This document shows, piece after piece, positions 49,995 through 61,826 of a stretch of 64,000 nt of DNA (position 1 is its first letter; the number at the start of each line of letters is the position of its first letter). The position numbers and the translations under genes were made by a program. Origin of the DNA: Richelia intracellularis HH01 (lineage in GTDB: Bacteria; Cyanobacteriota; Cyanobacteriia; Cyanobacteriales; Nostocaceae); the NCBI RefSeq assembly GCF_000350105.1, contig NZ_CAIY01000038.1, positions 1-64,000 on the forward strand. The letters are read 5' to 3'. The notes beneath the pieces were generated by a model, which saw only the letters and a list, made by a program, of their open reading frames with translations, was not told where the DNA came from and searched no databases.

Positions 49995-52196
49995 ATGGCA
50001 ACAAAATTTCCCAAATTTAGCCAGGATCTTGCACAGGATCCGACTACGCGTCGGATTTGGTATGCAATGGCGATGGCCAACGATTTTGAAAGTCATGATG
50101 GCATGAATGAGGAAAATCTTTATCAAAAGATTTTCGCCACTCACTTTGGTCATCTAGCAATCATTTTCCTATGGGCATCCGGCAATCTTTTCCACGTAGC
50201 CTGGCAAGGTAACTTTGAACAGTGGATTAAAGATCCTCTGCATATTCGTCCCATTGCCCATGCAATTTGGGACCCTCACTTCGGCAAACCAGCAATTGAT
50301 GCTTTTACCCAGGCAGGTGCTTCTAATCCTGTAAACATAGCTTATTCTGGTGTCTATCACTGGTGGTACACCATTGGTATGCGGACTAATGGTGACTTAT
50401 ATATGGGTTCCGTATTCCTGCTAATGTTTGCAGCAGTATTGTTATTTGCTGGCTGGTTACACTTACAACCCAAGTTCCGCCCCAGTCTAGCTTGGTTTAA
50501 GAATGCTGAATCTCGTCTCAACCACCACTTAGCTGGTTTATTTGGTGTTAGCTCCTTAGCCTGGACAGGACACCTAGTACATGTTGCCATTCCTGAATCT
50601 CGAGGACAACATGTGGGTTGGGATAACTTTTTAAGTACTGCTCCACACCCAGCTGGTTTACAACCTTTCTTTAGTGGAAACTGGGGGATTTATGCTCAAA
50701 ATACAGATACTGCTAGTCATGTATTTGGTACTTCTCAAGGTGCAGGAACTGCAATCCTGACCTTTTTGGGCGGTTTCCATCCCCAAACCGAATCGTTGTG
50801 GTTAACCGATATGGCTCACCACCATCTGGCAATTGCAGTGATTTTCATTATTGCTGGCCATATGTATCGGACTAGCTTCGGCATTGGTCATAACATGAGG
50901 GAGATTCTTGATGCTCATATACCTCCTTCTGGTCGCCTGGGTGATGGTCACAAGGGTCTTTATGACACAGTTAACAACTCCCTACATTTCCAATTAGGAC
51001 TGGCCTTGGCCTCTTTAGGTGTAGTTACCTCTTTGGTGGCACAACACATGTATGCCTTGCCTCCTTATGCCTTTATTGCTAGGGACTACACTACAATGTC
51101 AGCATTGTATACTCATCACCAATACATTGCTGGTTTTCTGATGGTTGGTGCTTTTGCTCATGGTGCGATCTTCTTTGTTCGCGACTACGATCCAGAACAA
51201 AATAAAAATAATGTTCTTGCCCGGATTATAAATCATAAAGAAACGATAATTTCCCACCTAAGTTGGGTAACTCTGTTTCTTGGTTTTCACACCTTGGGTC
51301 TTTATGTCCACAATGATGTAGTGGTTGCTTTTGGTACTCCCGAAAAGCAAATTTTAATTGAACCCGTGTTTGCACAGTTTATACAAGCTGCTCACGGCAA
51401 GGTGATGTATGGCATGGATATCCTACTATCTAATGCTAGTAGTCTTCCTTCCACGGCTGGTGCTGCTTGGTTACCTGGTTGGTCTGATGCAATAAACTCT
51501 GGTACAAACTCTCTGTTCTTAACTATTGGGCCTGGAGATTTTCTAGTACACCATGCTTTTGCTCTGGCAATTCATACTACTGCTCTAGTACTAATTAAAG
51601 GTGCTTTAGATGCACGTGGTTCTAAGTTAATGCCCGACAAAAAAGACTTTGGTTATGCTTTCCCTTGCGATGGCCCTGGCCGTGGAGGTACTTGTGATAT
51701 TTCAGCTTGGGATTCCTTCTACCTGGCTATGTTCTGGATGTTAAATACTATTGGTTGGGTAACCTTCTATTGGCACTGGAAGCATCTAGGTATTTGGCAG
51801 GGCAATGTTGCTCAGTTTAACGAAAACTCAACTTACTTAATGGGCTGGTTCCGTGATTACCTTTGGGCTAACTCTGCTCAGTTAATCAATGGTTACAATC
51901 CCTACGGTATGAATAATCTATCTGTTTGGGCTTGGATGTTTCTCTTCGGACATCTGGTTTGGGCCACTGGTTTCATGTTTTTAATTTCCTGGAGAGGTTA
52001 TTGGCAAGAGTTAATTGAGACTCTTGTTTGGGCACATGAACGCACACCTTTGGCAAGCTTAATTCGCTGGAAAGATAAGCCTGTTGCTCTCTCTATCATA
52101 CAAGCTCGTGTAGTTGGTTTAGCTCACTTCACTGTTGGTTATATTCTTACCTACGCAGCTTTTCTAATTGCTTCAACTGCTGGGAAATTTGGTTAA
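49995..52196 (+). CDS. psaB: Photosystem I P700 apoprotein A2
   Basis: Second PSI core subunit, 733 residues, start [20 protein letters not shown] as in all PsaB. The FX loop [18 protein letters not shown] supplies the other two cysteine ligands; [13 protein letters not shown] and [16 protein letters not shown] are typical chlorophyll-binding helices. Co-transcribed with psaA (133-bp spacer). A G/C-rich terminator follows at 52227. Confidence 0.98.
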   Translation: MATKFPKFSQDLAQDPTTRRIWYAMAMANDFESHDGMNEENLYQKIFATHFGHLAIIFLWASGNLFHVAWQGNFEQWIKDPLHIRPIAHAIWDPHFGKPAIDAFTQAGASNPVNIAYSGVYHWWYTIGMRTNGDLYMGSVFLLMFAAVLLFAGWLHLQPKFRPSLAWFKNAESRLNHHLAGLFGVSSLAWTGHLVHVAIPESRGQHVGWDNFLSTAPHPAGLQPFFSGNWGIYAQNTDTASHVFGTSQGAGTAILTFLGGFHPQTESLWLTDMAHHHLAIAVIFIIAGHMYRTSFGIGHNMREILDAHIPPSGRLGDGHKGLYDTVNNSLHFQLGLALASLGVVTSLVAQHMYALPPYAFIARDYTTMSALYTHHQYIAGFLMVGAFAHGAIFFVRDYDPEQNKNNVLARIINHKETIISHLSWVTLFLGFHTLGLYVHNDVVVAFGTPEKQILIEPVFAQFIQAAHGKVMYGMDILLSNASSLPSTAGAAWLPGWSDAINSGTNSLFLTIGPGDFLVHHAFALAIHTTALVLIKGALDARGSKLMPDKKDFGYAFPCDGPGRGGTCDISAWDSFYLAMFWMLNTIGWVTFYWHWKHLGIWQGNVAQFNENSTYLMGWFRDYLWANSAQLINGYNPYGMNNLSVWAWMFLFGHLVWATGFMFLISWRGYWQELIETLVWAHERTPLASLIRWKDKPVALSIIQARVVGLAHFTVGYILTYAAFLIASTAGKFG

Positions 52197-52553
52197 TCTA
52201 AACCAATAGTAGTTTAAGCAATCAACAAATCCCCCATGACGGATGGGGGATTTCTATTATGAGTATTTATTATCATTACAATTCACTTATATATATTACT
52301 CTAATTAATAGAAAAATAACTAAATTAGAGAAATCAGGGGCAATGGATTTACTACTAGAGATGCAAGATATTAAGTCAGGTGTTATTTTTGATTTTAGGT
52401 AGGTTGCTAACAGCTACAGATAGGAAAATTCTATAATAGATTTTCTGACATAGAAAACTTAAAATATTATGCCTATTGCACCAGCAAATCTTTCAAGGAA
52501 GGAAATATCTGAACAATTATGTCCTGAAAAGAAGAGTCAGCAGAAGAAAGTGA
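52197..52553. other. Intergenic region between convergent psaB and sigma factor gene
   Basis: Contains the psaB terminator; the rest is AT-rich with no gene. Confidence 0.6.
52227..52258 (+). terminator. psaAB intrinsic terminator
   Basis: AAATCCCCCAT (52227-52237), loop GACGG, ATGGGGGATTT (52243-52253), then CTATT. Perfect 11-bp stem 30 bp after the psaB stop. Confidence 0.85.
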
Positions 52554-53510
52554 CTAACTTGCCAAATATTCACTCATATTAGGTTGGGTTTTACGCAGTT
52601 TCTTTAAAGCTTCTCGTTCAATTTGGCGTACTCTTTCACGGCTAATATTAAGAATTTCACCAATCCTTGCCAAGGTCAAGGGGTTCCCATCATTCAAGCC
52701 ATAGCGTAAAGACAAAACCTCTCTCTGCTGGGGGGTTAATTTATCCATTAAGTGTTCTATTTCATAGGAAAGAGAAGATTGAATCACAAAATCTTCCGGG
52801 GAAATATTAGGGTCTTCCAACATTTCTCCTAATTCAGTGTCATAGTTATCTCCCAACCTTAAATCTAAAGATAAAGGAGCACGAGACTTTTCTAAATATT
52901 CTCTTACTTGTTGAGGAGTCAATGACAGTTCTGTAGATAACTCTGAAATATTCGGAGCCCGTCCTAGTGTTTGAGACATAGTACGTTGGGCCTTTTTTAT
53001 TTTATTTAGCTTCTCAGTAATATGAATGGGAAGACGAATAGTTCTGCCCTTTTCTGCTATGGCTCTGGTTATAGCCTGTCGTATCCACCAGTAGGCATAT
53101 GTAGAAAACCTATAGCCTTTACTAGGGTCAAATTTTTCTACCCCTCGCTGCATACCAATACTACCTTCCTGAATTAAGTCTAGTAGATCGACGTTGCGCT
53201 TAATGTACTTCTTTGCAACCGATACTACTAAACGCAAATTTGCTTCCACCATTTTCCTCTTAGCTATTTCACCATCTGCAATCACCTGTTTTAATTCTGT
53301 TAATTCTAACTTGGTTGCTCGTAACCATTCTTCCCAGCTTGGTTCATATCCTAACTGATTAGCCAAAGATTCTTTCACTTTGTATAACATGGCAGCCTTC
53401 TGCACTTGTTTACCATATTGAATTTCTTGTTCATGTGTTAAAAGTGGTACGCGACCAATTTCGCGTAAGTAAGTCCGCACAAGATCTGTGGGTTTAGGGA
53501 TAGTCTTCAT
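52554..53510 (-). CDS. Group 2 RNA polymerase sigma factor (SigB/SigD type)
   Basis: A 318-residue primary-like, non-essential sigma-70 factor. Region 1.2 ([19 protein letters not shown]), region 2 ([50 protein letters not shown] for -10 recognition and melting), region 3 ([20 protein letters not shown]) and region 4 ([20 protein letters not shown]) are all present; no long region 1.1. Cyanobacteria carry several such factors for nitrogen, light and stress responses; I cannot tell which one from sequence alone. A 1.15-kb gene-free upstream region precedes it. Confidence 0.9.
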   Translation of the reverse strand: MKTIPKPTDLVRTYLREIGRVPLLTHEQEIQYGKQVQKAAMLYKVKESLANQLGYEPSWEEWLRATKLELTELKQVIADGEIAKRKMVEANLRLVVSVAKKYIKRNVDLLDLIQEGSIGMQRGVEKFDPSKGYRFSTYAYWWIRQAITRAIAEKGRTIRLPIHITEKLNKIKKAQRTMSQTLGRAPNISELSTELSLTPQQVREYLEKSRAPLSLDLRLGDNYDTELGEMLEDPNISPEDFVIQSSLSYEIEHLMDKLTPQQREVLSLRYGLNDGNPLTLARIGEILNISRERVRQIEREALKKLRKTQPNMSEYLAS

Positions 53511-54667
53511 GGTGCTACTTTTCGTGAATGATGTAGTTTTAGGTATTTTCTTTGATATTTGGAATAAGATCGATTAGATAATAGTAATATTTACCACTTG
53601 CCAATATGGGATTTAACAAGTTTGTACGCAGTTACCCTTACATATTCTCAGTTTAACTGCAAATGGTAATTAAATTTACCTAAGTGTTAATTCTCACAAC
53701 TGCTCTATCTAAATTCCACAAACTCAACAAGCATAGCCAGTTAGATATCAATGGTTGAATGTCAAATTTCTTTATGCGTATTTTTAATAATTGTAACATT
53801 TATAATTTTTTTACGACTACTAGTTTACAGATGGATTATAGGAAGTATGGTTTCTATCCATTAATTAATCATAATCATAGATGTGGGAATACTTTTGTTA
53901 TTTCAATATTTAAATTTATTAGTTTATTAACATAACTCAATAATAAAGGTAATTGCTTTGATTTAGGAGGAGCTTTATGTTTTCTTTCGAGTGCCTATAT
54001 CAATAATGTGGTTTTGTTTCGAAAACCTAACAACTTCAACAATCCTATGTTTCATTTATATGAATGGCCCCATGCTACTGCAAGATATTAGGTAGTCCAT
54101 GGGATAAGGGATATAGAATTCTTCAGTTATTTACTTATTAGTTAAGTGTTAGCCATTGTACTTAAATTCACTGTAATAACTGTTTGCTGAGAACTATAAA
54201 TATTTATATTTAATAGACAATTGGCTTGGGAGTAGCAGAAAAAACAAAGACTAGAGAAAAATGATTTCTAATGAAATTACTGAAATCTTATTAAAATGTA
54301 TTGAGTTAGAGCATAACTAAAGATAACATGAAGGTTATATAACAATAAGAGCTTGATGCACATACAGCCAATCACCCCACACAAGTTTTATCATTTATTA
54401 TTCATAGCTCCTATTAGTGAGATAATATTCTAGTTAGGATCTAGAGTGTAGAAAAACTGAATTGTGAAAATTGCTTATGAAAATTACTTAATCCCCTTCA
54501 GGAAAAGTCCTACCCTTTGGCCATAGGCATTCTTGCCCTGAATAGATTATGCAGATACACTGACTTTAAAGCGAGAACACATATTATCATCAAGAAAATC
54601 CCTTTCAGTTACCCATCTAGATAAAATAGTCATCAGAATGACATAAGTAATGCTTAAGAGCTGAATC
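53511..54667. other. Gene-free stretch between divergent sigma factor and tatC genes
   Basis: No gene supported. Contains GGAGGAGC followed by an ATG and only 9 codons (53967-54005), and a 40-codon reverse frame at 54547-54669 without recognisable features. Likely upstream regulatory and decayed DNA. Confidence 0.5.
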
Positions 54668-55453
54668 ATGCCACTTTCAAAAGATGCAGACACGTTAGTT
54701 GATATCGAAGAAGATAGCTTTTTAGCAGATAATGATTCACTGGATGAATTACCAGGTAATGTGGAAATGTCTCTGTTTGAGCATTTAGAAGAACTGCGGA
54801 TGCGGATGTTCTATGCTCTAGTTGCTACAGTCATAGCTGCTATTGGCTGTTTTATTATAGTTAAACCTATTGTCCAGCTATTAGAAGTCCCGGCCAAGGG
54901 AGTTAAATTCCTTCAACTCGCACCTGGGGAGTATTTCTTTGTTTCTGTTCAAGTTGCTGGATATAGTGGTTTGCTAATTGTTAGTCCTTTCATTCTATAT
55001 CAAATTATTCAATTTGTTTTACCTGGATTAACCCGTCGTGAGCGTCACTTTTTAGGACCAGTAGTCTTAGGTTCTAGTATTCTATTTTTTGCTGGTTTAA
55101 TATTTTCTTACCTTTTACTAATTCCCGCTGCATTAAACTTTTTGATTAATTATGGTGCAGAAGTAGTAGATCAGTTGTGGTCTATCGATAAATACTTTAA
55201 ATTTGTGTTGCTATTACTTTTTAGTGCTGGTTTAGCCTTCCAAATTCCTGTAATTCAGCTATTATTAGGCTCTTTAGGTATAGTTTCTTCCCAAACAATG
55301 ATTTCCGGCTGGCGCTACGTTATTTTGGGAGCAGTAGTTCTGGGAGCTATACTTACCCCATCCACCGATCCTCTTACCCAGAGTTTATTAGCAGGAGCAA
55401 TATTAGGATTATATTTCAGCGGTATTGGGTTGGTAAAATTACTTGGTAAATAG
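54668..55453 (+). CDS. tatC: Sec-independent translocase TatC
   Basis: Receptor subunit of the twin-arginine translocase for folded proteins (such as the Rieske protein) across plasma and thylakoid membranes. 261 residues: an acidic N-terminal tail (1-35), the signature [17 protein letters not shown], six membrane helices, and [15 protein letters not shown] and [12 protein letters not shown] loops typical of TatC. Monocistronic. Confidence 0.94.
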   Translation: MPLSKDADTLVDIEEDSFLADNDSLDELPGNVEMSLFEHLEELRMRMFYALVATVIAAIGCFIIVKPIVQLLEVPAKGVKFLQLAPGEYFFVSVQVAGYSGLLIVSPFILYQIIQFVLPGLTRRERHFLGPVVLGSSILFFAGLIFSYLLLIPAALNFLINYGAEVVDQLWSIDKYFKFVLLLLFSAGLAFQIPVIQLLLGSLGIVSSQTMISGWRYVILGAVVLGAILTPSTDPLTQSLLAGAILGLYFSGIGLVKLLGK

Positions 55454-55623
55454 GAACACAACTAGGGGATTGGTTGGAACTATCACTTATCTGCCCCCAG
55501 CTAATTAATTATTAGCTTGATTAGTTGTACGGAATAGACTGTGATTTTAGCCTTTATTTTATTACACTTGTGAAGTAAAATTTTAATGTGAAAATACTCT
55601 AACATATGGCAATTCTTGCAAGG

Positions 55624-56421
55624 TTAATAATTTCCAAGAAAAGATAAGGGGTTGCCCATATCTTCTGCAAAACCCAGAATACCTCGGTCACGATGTTCAT
55701 AAATTAAACATCCTTGAGCATCAAATAAAAAAGTCCCTCCCCTTTGCACCAAATAAGATGTGTTGGACATGTAAGTATTCCAATTACTCAAAACATGTAT
55801 CATATTTCGCAAACGTAGGGTTGCTAATTCAAAAGGACGTTGAAAACCTTTTCCCCCAGTTAAATTAAACAATGAACCTTTTATTACTGGTAGGGGAGTA
55901 AAATCTAAAAACTCATCATCAGTAATTAATTGTGGTGCTTTTTTATCTCCTATGTAACCACGAAAAACCTCCTTCATAGTGCCAGGGCTACCAATTCCAG
56001 TACACATGACAAGAAAATTCAGCCAAGCCTTTTGTGAGACTGATAATAGGGGAAATTGAATAGATAAGCCGCCATATAGTCCTAGTTGGGAATGAATTTC
56101 CGCCTTCTCTTCTACAAACAAACATTCTGGGGCAAATCCTGTGTATTTACAAAATTTAAGTCCAGAATCACGATCACCAATTCCAATAGCACGAACCGCA
56201 ATTCCCTTGTTAGAAAGTAGCTTTCTCTCTCTTTGTAACCACCAAGCATATTCCAAACTATCGAAATCCCCTAATAGTGACCAAATTATTACTAGCAATT
56301 GGGGGGCATTCCAGCAATCATCTAATACTGATTTAATATTCCCATCACTAACTCGTAAGCATTGAGTTCGACTCAAAAAAGAATAAGTATTTTGAGAGTT
56401 GGAGATTATTTGGTTATTCAT
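55624..56421 (-). CDS. Peroxiredoxin-like (AhpC/TSA superfamily) protein
   Basis: Start at 56421 (MNNQIIS, 265 residues); an in-frame Met six codons earlier is less likely. The thioredoxin-fold core is suggested by LLVIIWSLLGDFDSLEYAWW, GIAVRAIGIGDRDSG and the C-terminal GGTFLFDAQGCLIYEHRDRG. The place where peroxiredoxins have the peroxidatic Cys reads W-S-L-L-G, so no redox-active Cys is visible; it may be non-catalytic, like many cyanobacterial AhpC/TSA-like proteins. Divergent from ycf23 with 130 bp between. Confidence 0.7.
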   Translation of the reverse strand: MNNQIISNSQNTYSFLSRTQCLRVSDGNIKSVLDDCWNAPQLLVIIWSLLGDFDSLEYAWWLQRERKLLSNKGIAVRAIGIGDRDSGLKFCKYTGFAPECLFVEEKAEIHSQLGLYGGLSIQFPLLSVSQKAWLNFLVMCTGIGSPGTMKEVFRGYIGDKKAPQLITDDEFLDFTPLPVIKGSLFNLTGGKGFQRPFELATLRLRNMIHVLSNWNTYMSNTSYLVQRGGTFLFDAQGCLIYEHRDRGILGFAEDMGNPLSFLGNY

Positions 56422-56551
56422 TTGAAGTAATGGCAACAACCTTTAAGTACAATTATACTATCTTCTTACCAGTCATTAATACAAAATCCAAAATAAAATT
56501 GTTCTTTAGGGTTGGTATAATTATAATTTACTTAGCTTCAAGGTAAAAACT

Positions 56552-57301
56552 ATGGCAATGCATCCTGCACTCCTAAATATATTTAATAAACGGCAAGTCC
56601 TAAAAATTATCAGTGGCTTGAATAATTTTAATCCTCAAAGTGTTACTTCTACTATCAAGGCAGCAAATCATGGTGGTGCAACTTTTATTGACATCGCTAT
56701 AGAACCAGCCTTAGTAAGGCTAGCCAAGAAACTAACAAATCTTCCTATCTGCGTGTCTGCTGTAGAACCAGAAAAGTTCCTACCTGCAGTAGCAGCCGGT
56801 GCAGACTTAATTGAAATTGGTAACTTTGATAGCTTTTATGCTCAAGGGCTTCAATTTCAGGCAGATGAAGTTTTGGCTCTAACGGAGCAAACTCGTACTT
56901 TATTACCAAATATTTGCCTTTCTGTGACAGTCCCTCACATTCTCAGCTTAGATAAACAAGTACAACTAGCAGAAGAATTAGTTCAAGCTGGTGCAGATAT
57001 TATCCAAACTGAGGGTGGTACTAGCAGCAGACCTAATAGTTCAGGAACATTAGGTTTAATAGAAAAAGCCTCTCCTACGTTAGCTGCAACTCATGAAATT
57101 AGCCGTGCCATTTCTATCCCAGTATTATGTGCTTCCGGTCTTTCTGATGTCACTGTACCATTGGCAATTGCATCTGGTGCAGCTGGTGTGGGTGTTGGTT
57201 CTTATATTAACCAGCTTAATAGTGAAGTGGCAATGGTTGCAGCAGTACGCAGTTTAAGGGAATCGATTACACTTGCCAACAAATCTAATATTATTGCTTA
57301 G
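56552..57301 (+). CDS. ycf23: Ycf23 family (DUF561) TIM-barrel protein
   Basis: 249 residues conserved in cyanobacteria and red-lineage plastids, function not established. The sequence shows a nitronate-monooxygenase/ThiG-like barrel: KIISGLNNFNPQSV, AAGADLIEIGNFDSFY, LVQAGADIIQTEGGTS and the C-terminal phosphate-binding ASGAAGVGVGSYIN. The first Met or the second (MHP) could be used. Single gene. Confidence 0.88.
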   Translation: MAMHPALLNIFNKRQVLKIISGLNNFNPQSVTSTIKAANHGGATFIDIAIEPALVRLAKKLTNLPICVSAVEPEKFLPAVAAGADLIEIGNFDSFYAQGLQFQADEVLALTEQTRTLLPNICLSVTVPHILSLDKQVQLAEELVQAGADIIQTEGGTSSRPNSSGTLGLIEKASPTLAATHEISRAISIPVLCASGLSDVTVPLAIASGAAGVGVGSYINQLNSEVAMVAAVRSLRESITLANKSNIIA

Positions 57302-57684
57302 AAAAAATCAGGTGGCAGTGATTATTCAATCCACTTTTTTCACAGTAGAATTAGTAACTTTGCATGTGGAATTGTATCTCTGCACAACAGGTAGTTTGAT
57401 GATATTATGATTGACAACACTCCGTGGATTAATATTACTTGATGTAATTCTCTGATAACAGTTTTATTATCTTCTTAGATGAAATTGACAAATAACTAAG
57501 AATGTGTACATCTATTTTATAGTGTTACACTTTAATTTTTAAATGTCTATTTCCTCATACTCTCTGCCAACTGGCTTTTTCAAGTTGAATTATGACTGTT
57601 AATTTAGAATACCCCTTAATCAATAGCCAGTGAGCAGGGAGGTAAAATGAAAAAACTGTGGAGTATAGATAATATTAGAAAATA
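57302..57684. other. Intergenic region between ycf23 and lysS
   Basis: No gene or clear hairpin; GCAGGGAGGT at 57634-57643 lies 42 bp ahead of the lysS ATG, further than a normal ribosome-binding site. Confidence 0.5.
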
Positions 57685-59307
57685 ATGTTTTGGGCTGATA
57701 AAATTGCTGCTGATACAAAAGGTCACGAAATAGTTAATGATTCAAAAACCCCTTCAGGAAGAGTGCATGTGGGTTCATTACGGGGGGTAGTTATCCATGA
57801 TGTTATTTACCGTGCCCTAAAACAAGCAGGTAGGCCTGTCAAATTTTTGTATGGAGTTGATGACTATGATGCATTTGATACTATTCCAAAGTATTTAGAT
57901 AGGGAGAAATTTTCTCCCTATCTTGGTTTCCCATTGTGTAATACACCTTCACCGGAAGATCCAAATAGTGATTATGCCAAGTATTTCATGGGTGAGTTTC
58001 TGGGAGTATTTGAGTATTTAGGGGTCAAACCAGAAGTTTATTACCTTCGTGATTTATATCGTTTGGGTAAACTGAACAAACATATTGATACTTTCTTACA
58101 AAATGCCCACCTTGTTAGAGAAGTTTATAAAGAGGTAAGTAAAGCCGAGCGTCCTGATAACTGGTATCCATTTCAAATTGTGTGTGAAAAGTGCGGCAAA
58201 ATTGCCACCACAATTGTTACAGATTACAATGGTTCAGAAGTTTTTTATACTTGTAGGCCAAATGCCACTAAGTGGGTAGCAGGTTGTGGCCACTCTGGTT
58301 GGGTTTCCCCCTTTGATGGTAATGGTAAATTGCCATGGAAAGTTGAATGGGTTGCCAAGTGGGATTTATTGGGTGTCACCATTGAAATGGCTGGCAAGGA
58401 TCACTCCCAAAAGGGTGGGTCCCGGGATGTAGCAAATGCCATCTGCTACAAAGTATTAAAAAAACAACCACCATTACATTCCCCCTATGAATTCATTCTT
58501 GTAAATGGTACAAAAATGAGTTCTTCTAAGGGTTTGGGTTCTAGTGCTGTAGAAATTGCCGAATTGCTCCCCCCAGAATTATTGCGTTTTCTAGTATTAC
58601 GTACACAACCGCGAACAGCAATTAACTTTGCCCCTAATTACGAGACTATTACTAGGTTATTAAGAGACTACGACACATTAGTGAGCAAGTATGTAGATAA
58701 CTATGACGAATTAAAAGATAATGATTGCAAATTGACTAAGGATTTGATGCCTTTATTTTATGCCCAAGTAGGCGATCAAATTAAGCCTTATAATTCCTTT
58801 AATTTCAGTACTATCATTTCCTTATTACAAATCCCACATTTAGATATTAAAGAGGAAATAGCCAAACGTAGTCCTAAGGTATTAAATGAGTTTGATTGGC
58901 AAATAATCAATCAAAGAGTTGCAACTGCACAAAAATGGCTGCAAGATTATGCAGATGAAGAAGAAAAATTGGTGATTTATCTACAGGAAGTTCCAAAGAA
59001 AGCTATTAATTTATCTTCAGAACAAATTACTTACTTAGAAAAATTAACGAAAAACCTAGAAACATTGACTAGTTGGGAAAGTGAAGAGTTACAAATTGCT
59101 ATTTTTTCCATTTCAAAAGAGCTAGAAATTAATCCTGCTAATGCTTTTCAGTCGATATACCTGTCTTTCTTAGGTAAAGTAAGAGGACCTAAGGCAGGCA
59201 CTTTGTTATCTTACCTGGATAAATCTTTTGTTATTTCTCGTATCCATGACGTAATTGCGTTGAACAAATCTAAATCTGATTTGGCTGAACAAACCACAGA
59301 ACCTTAA
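57685..59307 (+). CDS. lysS: Class I lysyl-tRNA synthetase (LysRS1)
   Basis: Charges tRNA-Lys. The 540-residue protein is the archaeal-type class I enzyme, not the common bacterial class II form: HVGS (28-31) is the HIGH motif, KMSSS (277-281) the second class I motif, and a four-Cys zinc-like region is visible (CEKCGKI with later CRPNATKWVAGCGH). The FLYGVDDYDAFDTIPKYLD region matches LysRS1. Class I and class II LysRS rarely coexist, so this is probably the organism's only LysRS. A terminator follows at 59369. Confidence 0.9.
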   Translation: MFWADKIAADTKGHEIVNDSKTPSGRVHVGSLRGVVIHDVIYRALKQAGRPVKFLYGVDDYDAFDTIPKYLDREKFSPYLGFPLCNTPSPEDPNSDYAKYFMGEFLGVFEYLGVKPEVYYLRDLYRLGKLNKHIDTFLQNAHLVREVYKEVSKAERPDNWYPFQIVCEKCGKIATTIVTDYNGSEVFYTCRPNATKWVAGCGHSGWVSPFDGNGKLPWKVEWVAKWDLLGVTIEMAGKDHSQKGGSRDVANAICYKVLKKQPPLHSPYEFILVNGTKMSSSKGLGSSAVEIAELLPPELLRFLVLRTQPRTAINFAPNYETITRLLRDYDTLVSKYVDNYDELKDNDCKLTKDLMPLFYAQVGDQIKPYNSFNFSTIISLLQIPHLDIKEEIAKRSPKVLNEFDWQIINQRVATAQKWLQDYADEEEKLVIYLQEVPKKAINLSSEQITYLEKLTKNLETLTSWESEELQIAIFSISKELEINPANAFQSIYLSFLGKVRGPKAGTLLSYLDKSFVISRIHDVIALNKSKSDLAEQTTEP

Positions 59308-60221
59308 GGCTGAAATTGACTTTTATAGATATATATAGAGTCTGAAATACCTATTTCTTTCTCTTTATAGGGCTGTTTTTAACAGCCCTCCCAGTAAAAT
59401 ATATAAACTATAAAGTCGTCAAAGGTTGACAGCATTTCCTTAACTACATTAGTGTTACTAACACCTCCGTAATATCATAAAGTACTATTAAGATTACAAA
59501 GGTTACAGAGCAGAGTAGTTTTGATCTCTCATATAAGTTCTAAAATGTAAGATTTTTGTATATAGAAGTCCTAATTCATAAAGTAGAGGGTGAATTTGAA
59601 AAGGTTGAAGTCAGATGAGCGGTTACATTCTCAAGGTATTCGTTATTTCTCTAAAATTCGTATGTAGAATTTATTAATTCCACATATATTAAACAATTGA
59701 TGGTAAGTATTTATTGGGAAAGGGGATATTCATGAATTTATAAAGCAGTAGTGAATATTCTGCCTGGCAATGATTATCACTCAACTCTATGCTAGAAAGG
59801 CAAACATTATTTTTATATCAAATAACATTGAATATTCAGAGGTCAAAATCGCTGTTATTACCCAGTCTATTAGATGTTATTTATTACCCAATCTATTAAA
59901 AGCACCAAGACTTTTTCTTTGTACAGAAGAATTATTCAATTATTTCCAGCCTATAAATATAAGTGCACTATAATAGCTTAATCTATTGGATTAGCATTTC
60001 ATTATGTCAGACTTTTCTTGAAATCCCAAAATATATAATCAATAATATTTGAGCTTTTTACCTGTACATAATGTAGTATTAGTTGTTAGTATTTATTAAA
60101 TTCACAAAAATATAAAGTATTAAAATATATTCCTGATTGAAGAGTTTTATATTGCTTTGATTCATATCTAAACCTTGGTTTTACACCAGTAGTATAATTC
60201 TACTTACTCTCTTCTCTGTAA
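59308..60221. other. Gene-free stretch after lysS
   Basis: Contains the lysS terminator; a 67-codon frame at 59770-59973 has no recognisable features and is not called. Otherwise AT-rich. Confidence 0.5.
59369..59392 (+). terminator. lysS hairpin terminator
   Basis: AGGGCTGTT (59369-59377), TTT loop, AACAGCCCT (59381-59389), 62 bp after the lysS stop. No strong T-tract follows. Confidence 0.6.
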
Positions 60222-61826
60222 CTATTTGACCTTATGCTTATGAAGTATCTCCACTATTAACATGCTCCCACCCAATACTAACAATACAGAAGTTAGCCAG
60301 TCACCCCAACGCACATATAGAGTTTGGGTTTGTCGCTTATAAATCGTCTCTGCCTTAATTTCATAAGTATTGTGTCCTGATATCCACAAAGTTCTACCAT
60401 GAGGATTAACAAACGCTGAATATCCGGTATTTGTAGCTCTCACAGCCCATCTATCATTTTCGATTGCTCGCATGATATCTAAAGCATGATGTTGAGCTGG
60501 CATTGCTGCACTATAATGAGCATCATTAGAAGAGCTGAGAATAAACTGTCCACCTACAGAAGCTTGATAACGAAATCTTTCAGAAAAGGCAGACTCATAG
60601 CAAATAGCAATAATTGCCCTTCCGAAAGGAGTATCAAATACTTGGGTTTCCAGACCATGGACTTGGTTTGCTTTCAAGGGTGATAACCTGCTAATTGCAG
60701 TACCCAGAATCTCTTTAAAAGGGACATACTCACCGAGAGGTACTAGTTTTACCTTATCATAACGGCTAAAAACTTCCCCCTCCCTAGTAACAGTAAATAC
60801 ACTATTGGTATACTCACTATCTTGATATGGTGCAAAACCCCCAATCCAAGCAACTACACCTTTATCTTTTACTGCTGCTACTAAGGGACTAGCCATAATT
60901 CGCTCTTCAAAAAAAGGCAAAGCTCCCTCTGGGGTTAATACTACATTTACCCCTTGTTTTACTAAGTTTATATACCCCATAGTGTAGCCTGTTATGGCTT
61001 TATATAAACCTTCTGGATATAGCTTAATGGTATTGGGAATATTACCTTGAATAATCCCTACTTTTAAAGCTGTTTCTGCTGTTTGATTAAGGGGAACCTT
61101 ATATAAACTCCAACCTATTATATGAACCATCAAAAAGAGGGTAAGAGGTAATAAATAATACTGGAATTGAACGATGGTTCGTAACTTAAGCTCCATTTCT
61201 AGTATATAGCTCTCTCTTGCTCTGTTTGCTTTATAGGCTTCAGCAATCAAACCATTAACTGCCACAATTGCTGCTGTCACTGTATTAGGACCAGAAATTT
61301 GACCTATATGTAGAACTATTAGGTTATTGGGGCTTTGAGTGTAGGAAAGGGAACTCCACCAAAGTGGACCATAACTCCAAATCGCTTCCAGACCACACCA
61401 TAGTGCTGTACCCACAAGAACACGAGATAGGCTATTAAGTTTACTTGTTAGCAAAAATAGTCCTATACCCCATGGTAATAGTAAAATTGCTCCCCAAAAT
61501 GTAATAAACACCCAGCAAAACAAAGAAATTCCCAAACTAGCTAACCAAGAAACCTTCATCCAAGTCATGGGGTGAATACTTGTAATCCAAGATAGGGATG
61601 TACCATGGTAACCAATACCCCAGGCAATAGATACTAGGGAAATATGAAAGTATAATTTCCTCTTTGGTTCTTTATCAAAAATCATAAGCCAAAGGGGAAC
61701 CAGAGCAAACCATGCTAAAAACCAAGCACCAACTGGAGCAACTGTCATTCCCATTAAAACACCACTTAGGAAAGCTTTAGACACATTAGATGGTAAAATT
61801 TTGTGTGGTATGGTTGACAATTTCAT
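60222..61826 (-). CDS. lnt: Apolipoprotein N-acyltransferase
   Basis: Adds the third acyl chain to lipoproteins in the inner membrane. 534 residues: about six N-terminal membrane helices, a periplasmic nitrilase-like domain (about 265-495) with the Glu (LTPEGALPFF), Lys (YDKVKLVPLGEYVPF) and Cys (AICYESAFSERF) triad, and a final helix (LTSVLLVLGGSMLIVEIL). All three catalytic residues are present. Downstream of gyrA on the same strand with a 157-bp gap holding the gyrA terminator. Confidence 0.93.
   Translation of the reverse strand: MKLSTIPHKILPSNVSKAFLSGVLMGMTVAPVGAWFLAWFALVPLWLMIFDKEPKRKLYFHISLVSIAWGIGYHGTSLSWITSIHPMTWMKVSWLASLGISLFCWVFITFWGAILLLPWGIGLFLLTSKLNSLSRVLVGTALWCGLEAIWSYGPLWWSSLSYTQSPNNLIVLHIGQISGPNTVTAAIVAVNGLIAEAYKANRARESYILEMELKLRTIVQFQYYLLPLTLFLMVHIIGWSLYKVPLNQTAETALKVGIIQGNIPNTIKLYPEGLYKAITGYTMGYINLVKQGVNVVLTPEGALPFFEERIMASPLVAAVKDKGVVAWIGGFAPYQDSEYTNSVFTVTREGEVFSRYDKVKLVPLGEYVPFKEILGTAISRLSPLKANQVHGLETQVFDTPFGRAIIAICYESAFSERFRYQASVGGQFILSSSNDAHYSAAMPAQHHALDIMRAIENDRWAVRATNTGYSAFVNPHGRTLWISGHNTYEIKAETIYKRQTQTLYVRWGDWLTSVLLVLGGSMLIVEILHKHKVK

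Noticed and set aside
54547-54669. 40-codon reverse frame overlapping the tatC start
   Set aside because: Short, no features; probably chance.
59770-59973. 67-codon forward frame after lysS
   Set aside because: No ribosome site, no similarity recognised, AT-driven codons.
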